Shown here piece after piece: positions 33,269 to 41,319 of a stretch of 64,000 nucleotides of DNA; the stretch's first letter is position 1; each line of letters opens with the position of its first letter. Source of the stretch: Acinetobacter piscicola (GTDB taxonomy: Bacteria > Pseudomonadota > Gammaproteobacteria > Pseudomonadales > Moraxellaceae). The notes beneath the pieces are model-generated. The model had not been told where the DNA came from. It saw only the letters and a list, made by a program, of their open reading frames with translations, and made no database searches. The stretch is taken from NCBI RefSeq assembly GCF_015218165.1, contig NZ_CP048659.1, forward strand, positions 3,795,083-3,859,082, in the 5' to 3' direction. A program made the position numbers and the translations under genes.

Positions 33269-34018
33269 ATGGGTATAGATCTTGATCTTATAAATTCTCA
33301 ATTAGATTTTTCACACGAAACTCCTCAATATTCAGAAATTCAAGCCTTATTCAAGAAAAGTTTAATTGAAGGAAATACTGAATATGCACAATCAATTTAC
33401 TTTCATCATGATCACTTTCAAAATATCTCCAATTCATTCGAACTGGATGAATTTGCCATCCGCTCTAAAGAGCAAATGTATGTTGACTGGAGAAAAATAG
33501 ATGCACTAGATGTAGCAGCATCGCCATACAATTACATGTTATTTGCATTTTACTTATATCTTGCATTATTTAAACAACAAACCATTACGCTTCATTTAAA
33601 TCATAAAAATTCTTTTATTGATCAAATCGTTATTAAACCTATAGCATTTTATCAATTTGATATAAATATAGAAAAAATAGAATATTCATTTAGCGAAATT
33701 TATTCATATCTAGATGCCTTATATCAAACTAAACAAAAATTAGAATTTATTCAAACGACAGGTTTAGATGAAATTGAATCTCATAAAATAAATTGGGAAA
33801 AAGATCGTAAAACTATTCTTATTCAAGGAGATTTTTTTCGCCTTTTTCATACTGCTGAATTGATTCTAAACTTTATCCACCCATTAAATACCACTGATGA
33901 GTTAGAACTGACAGGCATTGTAGGATATAAAGAACACTTAACGGCACTCAGTGCAAATATTGTTTTTTGGCGACCAAATTCAATCGGGTACTTTCTAGGT
34001 TGGGATGAGGGAGAATAG
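33269..34018 (+). CDS. Hypothetical cytosolic protein, no family recognised
   Basis: 249 residues, acidic and aromatic-rich, without signal peptide or membrane segment. The first half contains FELDEFAIRSKEQMYVDW, and the end has ELTGIVGYKEHLTALSANIVFWRPNS. Base composition is AT-rich, like nearby genes, and the start ATG at 33269 follows ggaaatagacgt. It lies alone between a divergent DUF486 gene and mpl. I can offer no function; the arrangement suggests an orphan gene of restricted distribution. Confidence 0.6.
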   Translation: MGIDLDLINSQLDFSHETPQYSEIQALFKKSLIEGNTEYAQSIYFHHDHFQNISNSFELDEFAIRSKEQMYVDWRKIDALDVAASPYNYMLFAFYLYLALFKQQTITLHLNHKNSFIDQIVIKPIAFYQFDINIEKIEYSFSEIYSYLDALYQTKQKLEFIQTTGLDEIESHKINWEKDRKTILIQGDFFRLFHTAELILNFIHPLNTTDELELTGIVGYKEHLTALSANIVFWRPNSIGYFLGWDEGE

Positions 34019-34168
34019 ATCATTAAAACACAACAAGAAAAACTATCTTTTCCCTTAAACCCTTGCTATCGTTGCTTTCAAATCGAATCAACCTTTTAAG
34101 TTAAATTTATAATGACAACACCACAACAACAAAGTGATGTGTCTATAAAAGCAGTGGAGTAAGAACGA

Positions 34169-35536
34169 ATGCATCTGCATATTTTGGGTATTTGTGGCAC
34201 TTTTATGGGTTCATTGGCACTGTTAGCACGTGACTTGGGACATAAGGTGACAGGGTCAGACGCAAACGTCTATCCACCCATGTCAACCCAACTTGAAAAT
34301 GCAGGCATCACCTTGATGCAAGGCTATGACCGTAGTCATTTACAACCCCATCCTGACCTTGTGATTGTGGGCAATGCCATGAAACGCGGTATTGATGCGG
34401 TAGAATATATGCTCAACGAAGGTCTACCGTATATTTCAGGTCCACAATTCCTTGCAGATCACGTATTACAAGGCAAGCACGTACTGGGTGTTGCAGGCAC
34501 ACATGGTAAAACTACAACCACAACCATGTTGGCTTGGGTACTTGATCAGGCAGGTTTAAATCCAGGCTTTTTAATTGGTGGTGTTCCTTTAGGTTTTAGT
34601 GAAAGCGCACGTTTAGGCGGTGGAAAATACTTCTGTGTAGAAGCCGATGAATACGATTCTGCATTCTTCGATAAACGTTCTAAGTTCGTGCATTACCATC
34701 CCAAGACAGCCATTTTAAATAACCTTGAATTTGACCATGCGGATATTTTTGATGACTTAGCCGCAATTCAAAAACAATTCCATCACTTAGTTCGTACCAT
34801 TCCAAGTGAAGGTCGTATCATTGCGCCGATCACTGAAAGCAATATTGATGAAGTCTTGGAAATGGGCTGTTGGACACCTGTGGTTCGTACTTCTTTAGAT
34901 GCAAATGACTCTGCTGAAGTCTATGCAGAACAATTGTCTGCGGATGGTTCACATTTCAAAGTCTTACAACACGGCGTTGTCAAAGGTGAAGTGAAATGGA
35001 ACATGACAGGGCAACACAGTGTCGCCAATGCTTTGGCGACGATTGCAGCTGCTGAACATGTCGGTGTTTCAATTGAAACTGCATGTGAAGCTTTATCTAA
35101 CTTTGGCGGTGTAAAACGCCGTATGGAACTGCTTGACACAGTGAATGGTATTGAAGTTTATGATGACTTTGCACACCACCCAACGGCAATTGACACCACG
35201 CTGGAAGGCGCACGCAAACGTTTAGGCGAACGTAAACTGTGGGCAATCATTGAACCACGTTCAAATACCATGCGTATGGGTTCGCACAAAGATGGTTTGG
35301 CACATTCTGCACGTTTGGCTGATGAAGTCATTTGGTATCAACCTGAAGGTCTAGACTGGGATTTACAACCTGTCATTGATGCCGCACCGAATAAAGCTGT
35401 GGTTGCTCGTACTTTGGATGACATCATCAACACTATAGTTGCTGAAGCAGGTGAGGGCGATGCCGTGGTGATTATGTCTAACGGTGGTTTTGGTGGTTTA
35501 CATCAAAAATTGATTACGGCATTAAAAGCTAAATAA
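34169..35536 (+). CDS. mpl: UDP-MurNAc:L-Ala-gamma-D-Glu-meso-DAP ligase (murein tripeptide recycling)
   Basis: Joins recycled murein tripeptide to UDP-MurNAc, bypassing de novo synthesis. 455 residues with a Mur-ligase fold: N-terminal ILGICGTFMGSLA, the P-loop VAGTHGKTTTTTM near residues 108-120, NLEFDHADIF in the central domain, and the C-terminal YDDFAHHPTAI motif. MurC is the close paralogue, but the ICGTFMG start and lack of a ddl or murG neighbourhood favour Mpl. It works on the products of lytic enzymes such as the transglycosylases encoded nearby. A terminator follows. Confidence 0.95.
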   Translation: MHLHILGICGTFMGSLALLARDLGHKVTGSDANVYPPMSTQLENAGITLMQGYDRSHLQPHPDLVIVGNAMKRGIDAVEYMLNEGLPYISGPQFLADHVLQGKHVLGVAGTHGKTTTTTMLAWVLDQAGLNPGFLIGGVPLGFSESARLGGGKYFCVEADEYDSAFFDKRSKFVHYHPKTAILNNLEFDHADIFDDLAAIQKQFHHLVRTIPSEGRIIAPITESNIDEVLEMGCWTPVVRTSLDANDSAEVYAEQLSADGSHFKVLQHGVVKGEVKWNMTGQHSVANALATIAAAEHVGVSIETACEALSNFGGVKRRMELLDTVNGIEVYDDFAHHPTAIDTTLEGARKRLGERKLWAIIEPRSNTMRMGSHKDGLAHSARLADEVIWYQPEGLDWDLQPVIDAAPNKAVVARTLDDIINTIVAEAGEGDAVVIMSNGGFGGLHQKLITALKAK

Positions 35537-35565
35537 GCTGTTATAAAACCATTAATTTAATTTAG

Positions 35566-35592
35566 AAAAACCCGCAAGAGCGGGTTTTTTTA
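35566..35592. terminator. Terminator after mpl
   Basis: Stem aacccgc/gcgggtt with an AAGA loop and a T-run; symmetrical enough to serve the convergent BLUF gene too. Confidence 0.85.
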
Positions 35593-35611
35593 TGTACTGA
35601 AAACATGGCGC

Positions 35612-36082
35612 TTAAAAATAATTTTGATAACCTCGATTTTGATAACCAATATGATGTTTTGTAGGTTTTTCTACATTTGCAGTCTGTAATAAAATTTTGA
35701 GAAAGCCATCCATCTGTTCGACTGTTAATAAATTAGGCTTAAAATGGCTTAAGCCAATATTTTTAAAGTAACTTGAAATTTTAGTATTAGGATTTACATA
35801 TTTCATCGACCATTGTTTAAAACTCAATTCAGTAATAGAGCAAATGTGAAATAGATGAATATCAGTATGTCGACTATCGCGTTGGATCGACTCAAATAAT
35901 GCAAAAACGTGTTCTCTTTCACCTTCGAGACATTGAAAAAATGAACCCTCAGCATAATACAGTACCCCGACAATACCTTGTTGGGCATTAAATCCTCGCG
36001 CTCTGGATAAAATATCACTTAAATCAAGCAGCAAATCATTGTCACTTTCTACTCGAACACTGGCATAGCATAAGCGAATCAT
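35612..36082 (-). CDS. BLUF-domain blue-light photoreceptor (BlsA-like)
   Basis: 156 residues, essentially a stand-alone BLUF flavin domain with a short C-terminal helix region, as in A. baumannii BlsA. Key residues are present: Tyr6 (RLCYAS), Asn32 (GFNAQQG), Gln50 (FFQCLEG) and the Trp91-Ser-Met93 motif (KQWSMKY). Blue light rearranges the FAD hydrogen-bond network and changes partner-protein binding; in BlsA this influences motility, biofilm and metabolism through regulators such as Fur. There is no enzyme output domain, so it must act by protein-protein contact. Single-gene unit. Confidence 0.92.
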   Translation of the reverse strand: MIRLCYASVRVESDNDLLLDLSDILSRARGFNAQQGIVGVLYYAEGSFFQCLEGEREHVFALFESIQRDSRHTDIHLFHICSITELSFKQWSMKYVNPNTKISSYFKNIGLSHFKPNLLTVEQMDGFLKILLQTANVEKPTKHHIGYQNRGYQNYF

Positions 36083-36275
36083 AACTTTTCTTCTTTATCA
36101 TGGTTAATTTTATTATTGCTCATTTTTTAATCATTTGTAATTTTTTTCTCACAAAATTCATCTGTTCTGATCACTCAATTTTCTCTGACCACTAAGCGAT
36201 AATAAGAAATAGGAGAAGTAAACCGATTTTTCCCTGAGTGAACCTAATTGTTAAGTTTTTTTATTCGAGAATAAA

Positions 36276-36593
36276 ATGATTAAAAATTTATTATTGCTCA
36301 CGATCCTACAAATTTTTTACATTGGTCTTGTACTATTCTTACATAAACTTGGGTTGAACGAGTTTATCAATATTGCCATCATGTCATTTATTTTAGGTAT
36401 ATGTAGCCATTATCTACTTAACACTTGGATATTTAAATTAATACTAGTTTTTTGCCTATCCATACTCTTTATTGCTTTACATGGTTATCTGATGTGGGCT
36501 GTATTTATGAGTTGTTATGGTTTAGCACTCACGATTTTTCAATTTAATCTCAATCATTCTGTCCAAAGTAAATATAAGCTTCATCCCCATTGA
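36276..36593 (+). CDS. Small hydrophobic membrane protein, unknown function
   Basis: 105 residues, about four membrane segments (near 5-24, 28-48, 52-70 and 72-90) and a polar C-terminal tail ending KLHPH. No family recognised. The start ATG at 36276 has gagaata upstream, a weak ribosome binding site. It lies between the BLUF gene and the GNAT pair, which are on the opposite strand, so it is transcribed alone and divergently from the BLUF gene. The consistent hydrophobic pattern supports a real gene. Confidence 0.55.
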   Translation: MIKNLLLLTILQIFYIGLVLFLHKLGLNEFINIAIMSFILGICSHYLLNTWIFKLILVFCLSILFIALHGYLMWAVFMSCYGLALTIFQFNLNHSVQSKYKLHPH

Positions 36594-36620
36594 GGCTTAT
36601 ATTCCTGCAATACATTTCTT

Positions 36621-36905
36621 TTATAGCATCACATCAGCAAAGCTTTTATCACGTCTAAACATAACATCTACATAGGAGCAAGTCGGCACAATTTTTAACT
36701 GCTTTTTACGTGCAAAATCAACCAAAGTATCCAATAACTGACGTGCCATACCTTGCCCACGTAGAGAGTCATCTACCCAAGTATGATTAGCGATGATCTT
36801 ATCTTCACCACTCCACACATAACTGATCTCAGCAATGCGTTGACCTTGCTCATTTTCTAAAAAAAATTCACCTTGATTTGCATCATCAATATGTTGGAAT
36901 TGCAT
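36621..36905 (-). CDS. Small GNAT-family N-acetyltransferase (YjdJ/NATD1 type), copy 1
   Basis: 94 residues, the compact GCN5-related acetyltransferase type: acetyl-CoA-binding segment LRGQGMARQLL at about 48-58 and the conserved Cys in PTCSYV. The EISYVWSGEDKIIANHTWV beta hairpin precedes it. Substrates are unknown for this group. It is a diverged paralogue of the next gene (about half of the positions look alike by eye). The two are in the same direction, 78 bases apart, suggesting a tandem duplication. Confidence 0.85.
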   Translation of the reverse strand: MQFQHIDDANQGEFFLENEQGQRIAEISYVWSGEDKIIANHTWVDDSLRGQGMARQLLDTLVDFARKKQLKIVPTCSYVDVMFRRDKSFADVML

Positions 36906-36983
36906 ATTTTTATCTCATCAATAATTTATCAATATAAATTTAACAAAGTTCATGCAAAAAGAAAATTTGATTAAACAAGATCC

Positions 36984-37274
36984 TTACGATGAAAATAACA
37001 CATCACGAATAGATTCATCTTTATCAAAGACTGACTTTGCAAAAGGACAAAGCGGTATCACTGCTATGTTTTTTTCACGTGCAAATTCAACTAAATTATT
37101 TAACAATTTACGTCCTACACCTTCACCACGCAATTCATCTTCAACTGTGGTATGGTCAATAATCAATTTATCCTCACCTGCCCATGTATAGGTCATTTCA
37201 GCCAAACGATGACCTTCCTCGCCAATATAAAATTCGCCTTTTTTAGCATCATTTTTATGCTTGATTTCTAACAT
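36984..37274 (-). CDS. Small GNAT-family N-acetyltransferase (YjdJ/NATD1 type), copy 2
   Basis: 96 residues with the same layout as its neighbour: MTYTWAGEDKLIIDHT, LRGEGVGRKLLNNLV, and PLCPFAKSVF with the conserved Cys. The Gly-rich LRGEGVGRKL loop is closer to the acetyl-CoA consensus (RxxGxG/A) than that of copy 1. It is first in the pair; the 5' side has an AT-rich promoter region and a ribosome binding site (agaggtag). Function beyond acetyl transfer is unknown. Confidence 0.87.
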   Translation of the reverse strand: MLEIKHKNDAKKGEFYIGEEGHRLAEMTYTWAGEDKLIIDHTTVEDELRGEGVGRKLLNNLVEFAREKNIAVIPLCPFAKSVFDKDESIRDVLFSS

Positions 37275-37594
37275 TTTTCTACCTCTTGATAAAATCAGTA
37301 TTTTTCAACATGCCATAAATATTCAATATTTTCTGTTAAGTTTTTTTATAAATTTAAAATCATCAGCACAGCACTTAAAATCAATAATCACAAAATCGTC
37401 AACTTAAAATACAGCGTAAAATGCTGTTAGACTCAGGTTTATCGCATTCTACTCACAGATCAAAGAAGGGCACTATGAAAAAATGATCACGACCAACTAA
37501 TGATCTTCTTTCTACATATTTCTAAACTTTATTTCACTTAACAAGCCCACCAAATCAGCCTAAAATTTAGTACACATTATTTAAACAATTGACG
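37275..37594. other. 320-base intergenic region, no gene seen
   Basis: AT-rich divergent promoter region between the GNAT pair and sotB. A perfect-looking start context (aagaagggcactatgaaaaaa) near 37473 runs into a stop after two Lys codons, so it encodes nothing. No terminator or repeat is apparent. Confidence 0.5.
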
Positions 37595-38794
37595 ATGTCA
37601 GCCTCTACTACTCCCCAAAACCCAAGATCAGCATCCACACCAAATCAAACACAGCAATGGATCAGTGTCATTAGCCTTGCTTTTGCTGCATTTATTTTTA
37701 ATACCACAGAATTTATTCCTGTTGCTTTGCTCAGTGATATTGGTCAAAGCTTTGCTATGCCTGCCACCGATGTGGGCATCATGATTACCATTTATGCATG
37801 GGTGGTTGCACCGATTTCCCTCCCCATCATGTTATTGACTAAAAATTTTGAACGTAGATTTCTACTGATCGCATTATTCTGCGTTTTTATTCTCAGTCAT
37901 ACCTTGTCTTATTTTGCATGGAATTTTGAAGTTTTATTGCTCAGTCGCATCGGGATTGCTTTTGCCCATGCTTTATTTTGGTCAATTACAGCTTCTCTTG
38001 CTGTGCGTGTTGCCCCTCAGGGCAAAGCGTTTCAAGCCTTGGGCTTACTTGCTACAGGCACGGCTTTGGCCATGGTCTTAGGTATTCCATTTGGGCGCAT
38101 CATTGGTGAAACATACGGATGGCGTAATACTTTTGCATTGATCGCCATTGGGGCTGCGATTGTTTGTTTAATTTTAGCCAAAACTTTACCCAAGCTTCCG
38201 AGTGTCAATTCAGGCTCATTAAGCAGTTTAAAAGTATTCTATCAACGTCCAGCCTTAATGATGGTATTTGCACTCACCATTATTGTGATTACCGCTCAAT
38301 TTACCGCATATAGTTATATTGAGCCTTTTGCCCTAAATATTGCACATTTCAGTTCATCACAAACGACAACCTTATTGCTGATCTATGGGGCTGCTGGCTT
38401 TTTAGGCTCTTATTTATTTGGAAAATTTGCTAAAAAATATCCAAAACTCCCGATCCCATTGAGTAGTGCTGTACTCGCAATTTCAATGCTATTGCTGATT
38501 CCACTTGCAACTGACTTTATTTATTTTAGTTTGGTGAGTTTATTCTGGGGAATAGCGATTATTTGTTTTAGCCTTGCACAACAAGCCAAAGCCCTAAATT
38601 TAGCTTCGGATGCTACAGATGTCGCAATGGCAATCTATTCAGGACTTTATAATGTCGGCATCGGCGGTGGTGCTTTACTGGGTGGGTTCGTTACAGCACA
38701 TTATGGTTTAAATCACATTGGCTTAGTCGGAGGCGTCTTAGCACTGCTCGGCACAATATTGGCCTGCATTTTAGTGACTCGTAAAGATTTTTAA
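37595..38794 (+). CDS. sotB: Sugar efflux transporter SotB-like (MFS)
   Basis: Inner-membrane major facilitator of about 400 residues, 12 helices, closely resembling E. coli SotB (YdeA), which exports arabinose and related sugars and IPTG. Shared stretches include [64 protein letters not shown] and TAYSYIEPF. The ATG at 37595 is used; an in-frame TTG two codons earlier is less likely. The ribosome binding site is weak. The natural substrate in Acinetobacter, which rarely uses sugars, may differ. Confidence 0.88.
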   Translation: MSASTTPQNPRSASTPNQTQQWISVISLAFAAFIFNTTEFIPVALLSDIGQSFAMPATDVGIMITIYAWVVAPISLPIMLLTKNFERRFLLIALFCVFILSHTLSYFAWNFEVLLLSRIGIAFAHALFWSITASLAVRVAPQGKAFQALGLLATGTALAMVLGIPFGRIIGETYGWRNTFALIAIGAAIVCLILAKTLPKLPSVNSGSLSSLKVFYQRPALMMVFALTIIVITAQFTAYSYIEPFALNIAHFSSSQTTTLLLIYGAAGFLGSYLFGKFAKKYPKLPIPLSSAVLAISMLLLIPLATDFIYFSLVSLFWGIAIICFSLAQQAKALNLASDATDVAMAIYSGLYNVGIGGGALLGGFVTAHYGLNHIGLVGGVLALLGTILACILVTRKDF

Positions 38795-38897
38795 CTGCAA
38801 TTATTCTGAGGAAATGTGTAAAAAGAAATTGCGTCAGTTTAAAAATTATGCAATATTAATCACATTAAGTATCCACGTTTGATACTTATTCCAAATT

Positions 38898-39068
38898 CAT
38901 TGAACAAGGGGAGTAGCCTCTCCAAATGATCTCTATAGGATTATAAATTTTATATAGAGACCAGATGTCAGAATATCGTCATTACGCATTTTTTATTTAC
39001 ACAAATAAAAAAGCCGGTATCTGAGCATTATCTGTCACAGATAATGTAGGCAAGACTTTGATCATGTT
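38898..39068 (+). promoter_or_regulatory. yybP-ykoY manganese riboswitch (aptamer)
   Basis: The leader before the Alx/TerC gene has both conserved ends of this class: caaggggagtagcc at 38906-38918 and ggcaagactttgatca near 39049-39064. Variable hairpins lie between (ctctata/tatagag around 38932 and 38957; cattatctgtcacagataatg around 39027-39047). In known members Mn2+ binding stabilises the four-way-like fold and turns on export genes such as alx and mntP. Confidence 0.85.
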
Positions 39069-39113
39069 GATACAGATGTTTAATCGTCTGGCAACTGGTC
39101 AAGGTCTTTTTTT
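39052..39113 (+). terminator. Riboswitch expression-platform terminator
   Basis: The 3' strand of the aptamer closing helix, aagactttgatca (39052-39064), can instead pair with tggtcaaggtctt (39096-39108), which runs into TTTTTTT. Aptamer and terminator are thus mutually exclusive, as expected for a metal-activated ON switch. Confidence 0.75.
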
Positions 39114-39145
39114 ATGCCTGATTGATTGCCAGAAATGGAGTTTTT

Positions 39146-40108
39146 ATGGAATCAATCGGTAATCTTTGGCTGTATTTTGCATTTTTTGCAATTGTTGCAG
39201 TCATGCTTCTCATCGACTTTCTAGGCTTTAAACAAAAAGAAGGGCAAGAAGTAAAAGTTAAAACCGCAGCGTACTGGAGTATTGCTTGGGTCACGGTTGC
39301 AACTTTATTTGGTGGTGGTTTGTGGTTGTATCTACAACAAACCGCAGGTGTGACCATCGCCAATACCAAAACCATGGAATATTTTGCAGGTTATTTACTC
39401 GAAAAATCCCTCGCAATTGACAACGTTTTCGTCTGGATGATGATCTTCGCAGCTTTTGCTATTCCGCCCGCTTTACAACGTAAATTATTACTCTACGGCG
39501 TACTCGGTGCAATCGTATTAAGAACCATTTTTATCTTTATTGGTGCATGGTTCGTTCAAGAATTTTCGTGGATTTTATATATTTTCGGTGCATTTTTGGT
39601 CTATACAGGCTTTAAATTATTGAAAGGTCAAGATGAAGAAGACAGCAATATTGAAGATATGGCGATTCTAAAATGGTTGCGTAAACACATGCGAATTATG
39701 CCGAATTTGGAAGGTGGAAAATTCTTTGTCCGTCAAAATGGCGTGTTATGGGCAACGCCATTATTCTTGGTCTTGATTTTAGTGGAAGCATCTGATGTTA
39801 TCTTTGCGGTCGACTCTATTCCTGCAATCTTTGCTGTCACAACCGACCCCTTTATTGTATTAACCGCAAACCTCATGGCGATTTTAGGTTTACGTGCAAT
39901 GTTTTTCCTGCTTTCAGGTGCAGCAGCAAAAATGCATTATTTGCCATATGGTCTTGGGATTATTCTCGTTTTCATCGGCTTTAAAATGTTAATGCTCGAT
40001 GTGTTCCATATGCCAATTTGGATTTCGTTAGGCTTTATTGTGATTGTCTTAGCGATCACAGCATGGTTATCGATTCTATATAATAAGAAACAAACACTAA
40101 ACTCTTAA
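39146..40108 (+). CDS. alx: Alx/TerC-family membrane protein (probable manganese exporter)
   Basis: About 320 residues, eight to nine membrane helices. TerC/Alx hallmarks are the acidic motifs FAGYLLEKSLAIDNVFVW and LILVEASDVIFAVDSIPA, each with paired acidic residues that likely bind metal. In E. coli, Alx is controlled by a Mn2+ and pH-responsive leader and lowers cytosolic Mn. The same control class is seen here upstream. The start is the ATG at 39146 with ggag five bases before; the in-frame TTG at 39122 lies near the terminator. Terminator at 40117. Confidence 0.9.
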   Translation: MESIGNLWLYFAFFAIVAVMLLIDFLGFKQKEGQEVKVKTAAYWSIAWVTVATLFGGGLWLYLQQTAGVTIANTKTMEYFAGYLLEKSLAIDNVFVWMMIFAAFAIPPALQRKLLLYGVLGAIVLRTIFIFIGAWFVQEFSWILYIFGAFLVYTGFKLLKGQDEEDSNIEDMAILKWLRKHMRIMPNLEGGKFFVRQNGVLWATPLFLVLILVEASDVIFAVDSIPAIFAVTTDPFIVLTANLMAILGLRAMFFLLSGAAAKMHYLPYGLGIILVFIGFKMLMLDVFHMPIWISLGFIVIVLAITAWLSILYNKKQTLNS

Positions 40109-40116
40109 GTTCCGTT

Positions 40117-40148
40117 TAAAAAGCCTTTCTCAATGAAAGGCTTTTTAA
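40117..40148. terminator. Shared terminator between alx and the nucleotidyltransferase gene
   Basis: Stem aaaaagcctttc/gaaaggcttttt with a 5-base loop, with A- and T-runs on both strands. Confidence 0.85.
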
Positions 40149-40157
40149 AAATCAATA

Positions 40158-40754
40158 TCAGGACACAATCTCTAACTTTTCCCATCGCTGCAAAAACCGT
40201 TTAGACATCACACGTTGCATAAACACATCATGGCTGACCAACCGATCATTCCAGCGTAACTTTAATGCAAATAAATCATACAAACCGAAGGGTGCAATGA
40301 TCTCTAAATCATCATTTTCTAATAAACGTATTGCGATTGCAGTGGCTGTTTCAGGCCAAACGGACAAAGCCTCATGTAACGAAGCATAAGGCAAAATCGA
40401 CTGACCATTTTCCGTGCTATACCATGTATGCACAGTGGCTTGATTCACAACATCCCACTCATTTTCAGGGAAATTTTGGATTAATTGTCTCGTAATTTCA
40501 TGGGTTATTCTTTGATGCTCTTCATGCTCATCAAAGAAAATGACGTCAATTTCGCTGTGTATCACATCATAGGTTTGACCATGTAAAACTGACCATACAA
40601 GGTTGCGAATCACACCCGCACTCAAATATGCATCGGGTGCAATGTGTCTTAAATAAACCAATCTTTGCCACAAGGCTTGTTCACGAAAAATTATTTCTAT
40701 CAGGGCCTGATCAAAATTCTGTTTTGTAAAATCAAATAGTTGTAGGTTTTTCAT
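40158..40754 (-). CDS. Nucleotidyltransferase-fold protein (DUF925/NTP_transf_6 type)
   Basis: 198 residues. The family is a minimal nucleotidyltransferase fold: LSAGVIRNLVWSVLHGQ at about 43-59 replaces the usual GS motif, and HSEIDVIFFD at about 66-75 has the metal-binding acidic pair. A C-terminal RWNDRLVSHDVFMQRVMSKRF helix is also typical. Biochemical role unknown. It is a single gene, divergent from the lipoprotein gene at 40897. Confidence 0.8.
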   Translation of the reverse strand: MKNLQLFDFTKQNFDQALIEIIFREQALWQRLVYLRHIAPDAYLSAGVIRNLVWSVLHGQTYDVIHSEIDVIFFDEHEEHQRITHEITRQLIQNFPENEWDVVNQATVHTWYSTENGQSILPYASLHEALSVWPETATAIAIRLLENDDLEIIAPFGLYDLFALKLRWNDRLVSHDVFMQRVMSKRFLQRWEKLEIVS

Positions 40755-40896
40755 GCGCTTTCAACATGCTTTTTTGGAAAAATAGTCACTGTACAATTTC
40801 AGCACATGCCCATATTATACAGCGCATAAAATTTGTTTTAATTTTTATTCTGTTAGAAAGCAAATAGATAAAAATACTGAAAATGCAAGGCAGACC

Positions 40897-41265
40897 ATGC
40901 GTTCAAAAAAAATCAGTTTAGTCATTGTGCCACTTTTGATGACTGCGTGTAGTAGTCATGATAAACCACTTGTTCAAGATGTTTATAACAGCCAATATGA
41001 TTGTGCATACGATTGGGATACAGAACTCTGTGAAGAAGAACAAACCACGAGTTCATCCCATAGTGGCTATTATGGCGGGATACGTTATATAGGCCCGCAA
41101 TATTATCAGGGCAATCGTAAAGTGAATTTTGCAGGGCGTAAAATCCAACCCTCAAGCAATCTCAGTGTTGGGCAACCTTATATTTCCCAAGTCGCCAAAT
41201 CAAATAGTAAATCTTCACCTGTGCGTGGTGGTTTTGGACGTAGTGGCGGATCATTTGGTGGTTAA
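40897..41265 (+). CDS. Lipoprotein resembling YgiB (DUF1190 type)
   Basis: 122 residues. Signal peptide with lipobox LMTACSS (lipidated Cys at 18), a Cys-containing acidic segment (QYDCAYDWDTELCEEEQ), a Gly/Tyr-rich middle (YYGGIRYIGPQYYQG) and a Gly-rich C-terminal tail RGGFGRSGGSFGG. The tail and the position directly before a glutathionylspermidine-synthase-like gene match the E. coli ygiB-ygiC and yjfM-yjfC pairs. The DUF1190 assignment is by this resemblance and not proven. Anchored to the inner or outer membrane. Confidence 0.65.
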   Translation: MRSKKISLVIVPLLMTACSSHDKPLVQDVYNSQYDCAYDWDTELCEEEQTTSSSHSGYYGGIRYIGPQYYQGNRKVNFAGRKIQPSSNLSVGQPYISQVAKSNSKSSPVRGGFGRSGGSFGG

Positions 41266-41319
41266 AACTCACATCCTGAGTTTGCTGTAACAATTCATTT
41301 AAAAGTTATTGATGACATT

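Noticed and set aside
37473..37487. A start codon with a good ribosome binding site in the gap before sotB.
   Set aside because: It encodes only Met-Lys-Lys before a stop; there is no evidence of a leader peptide function.
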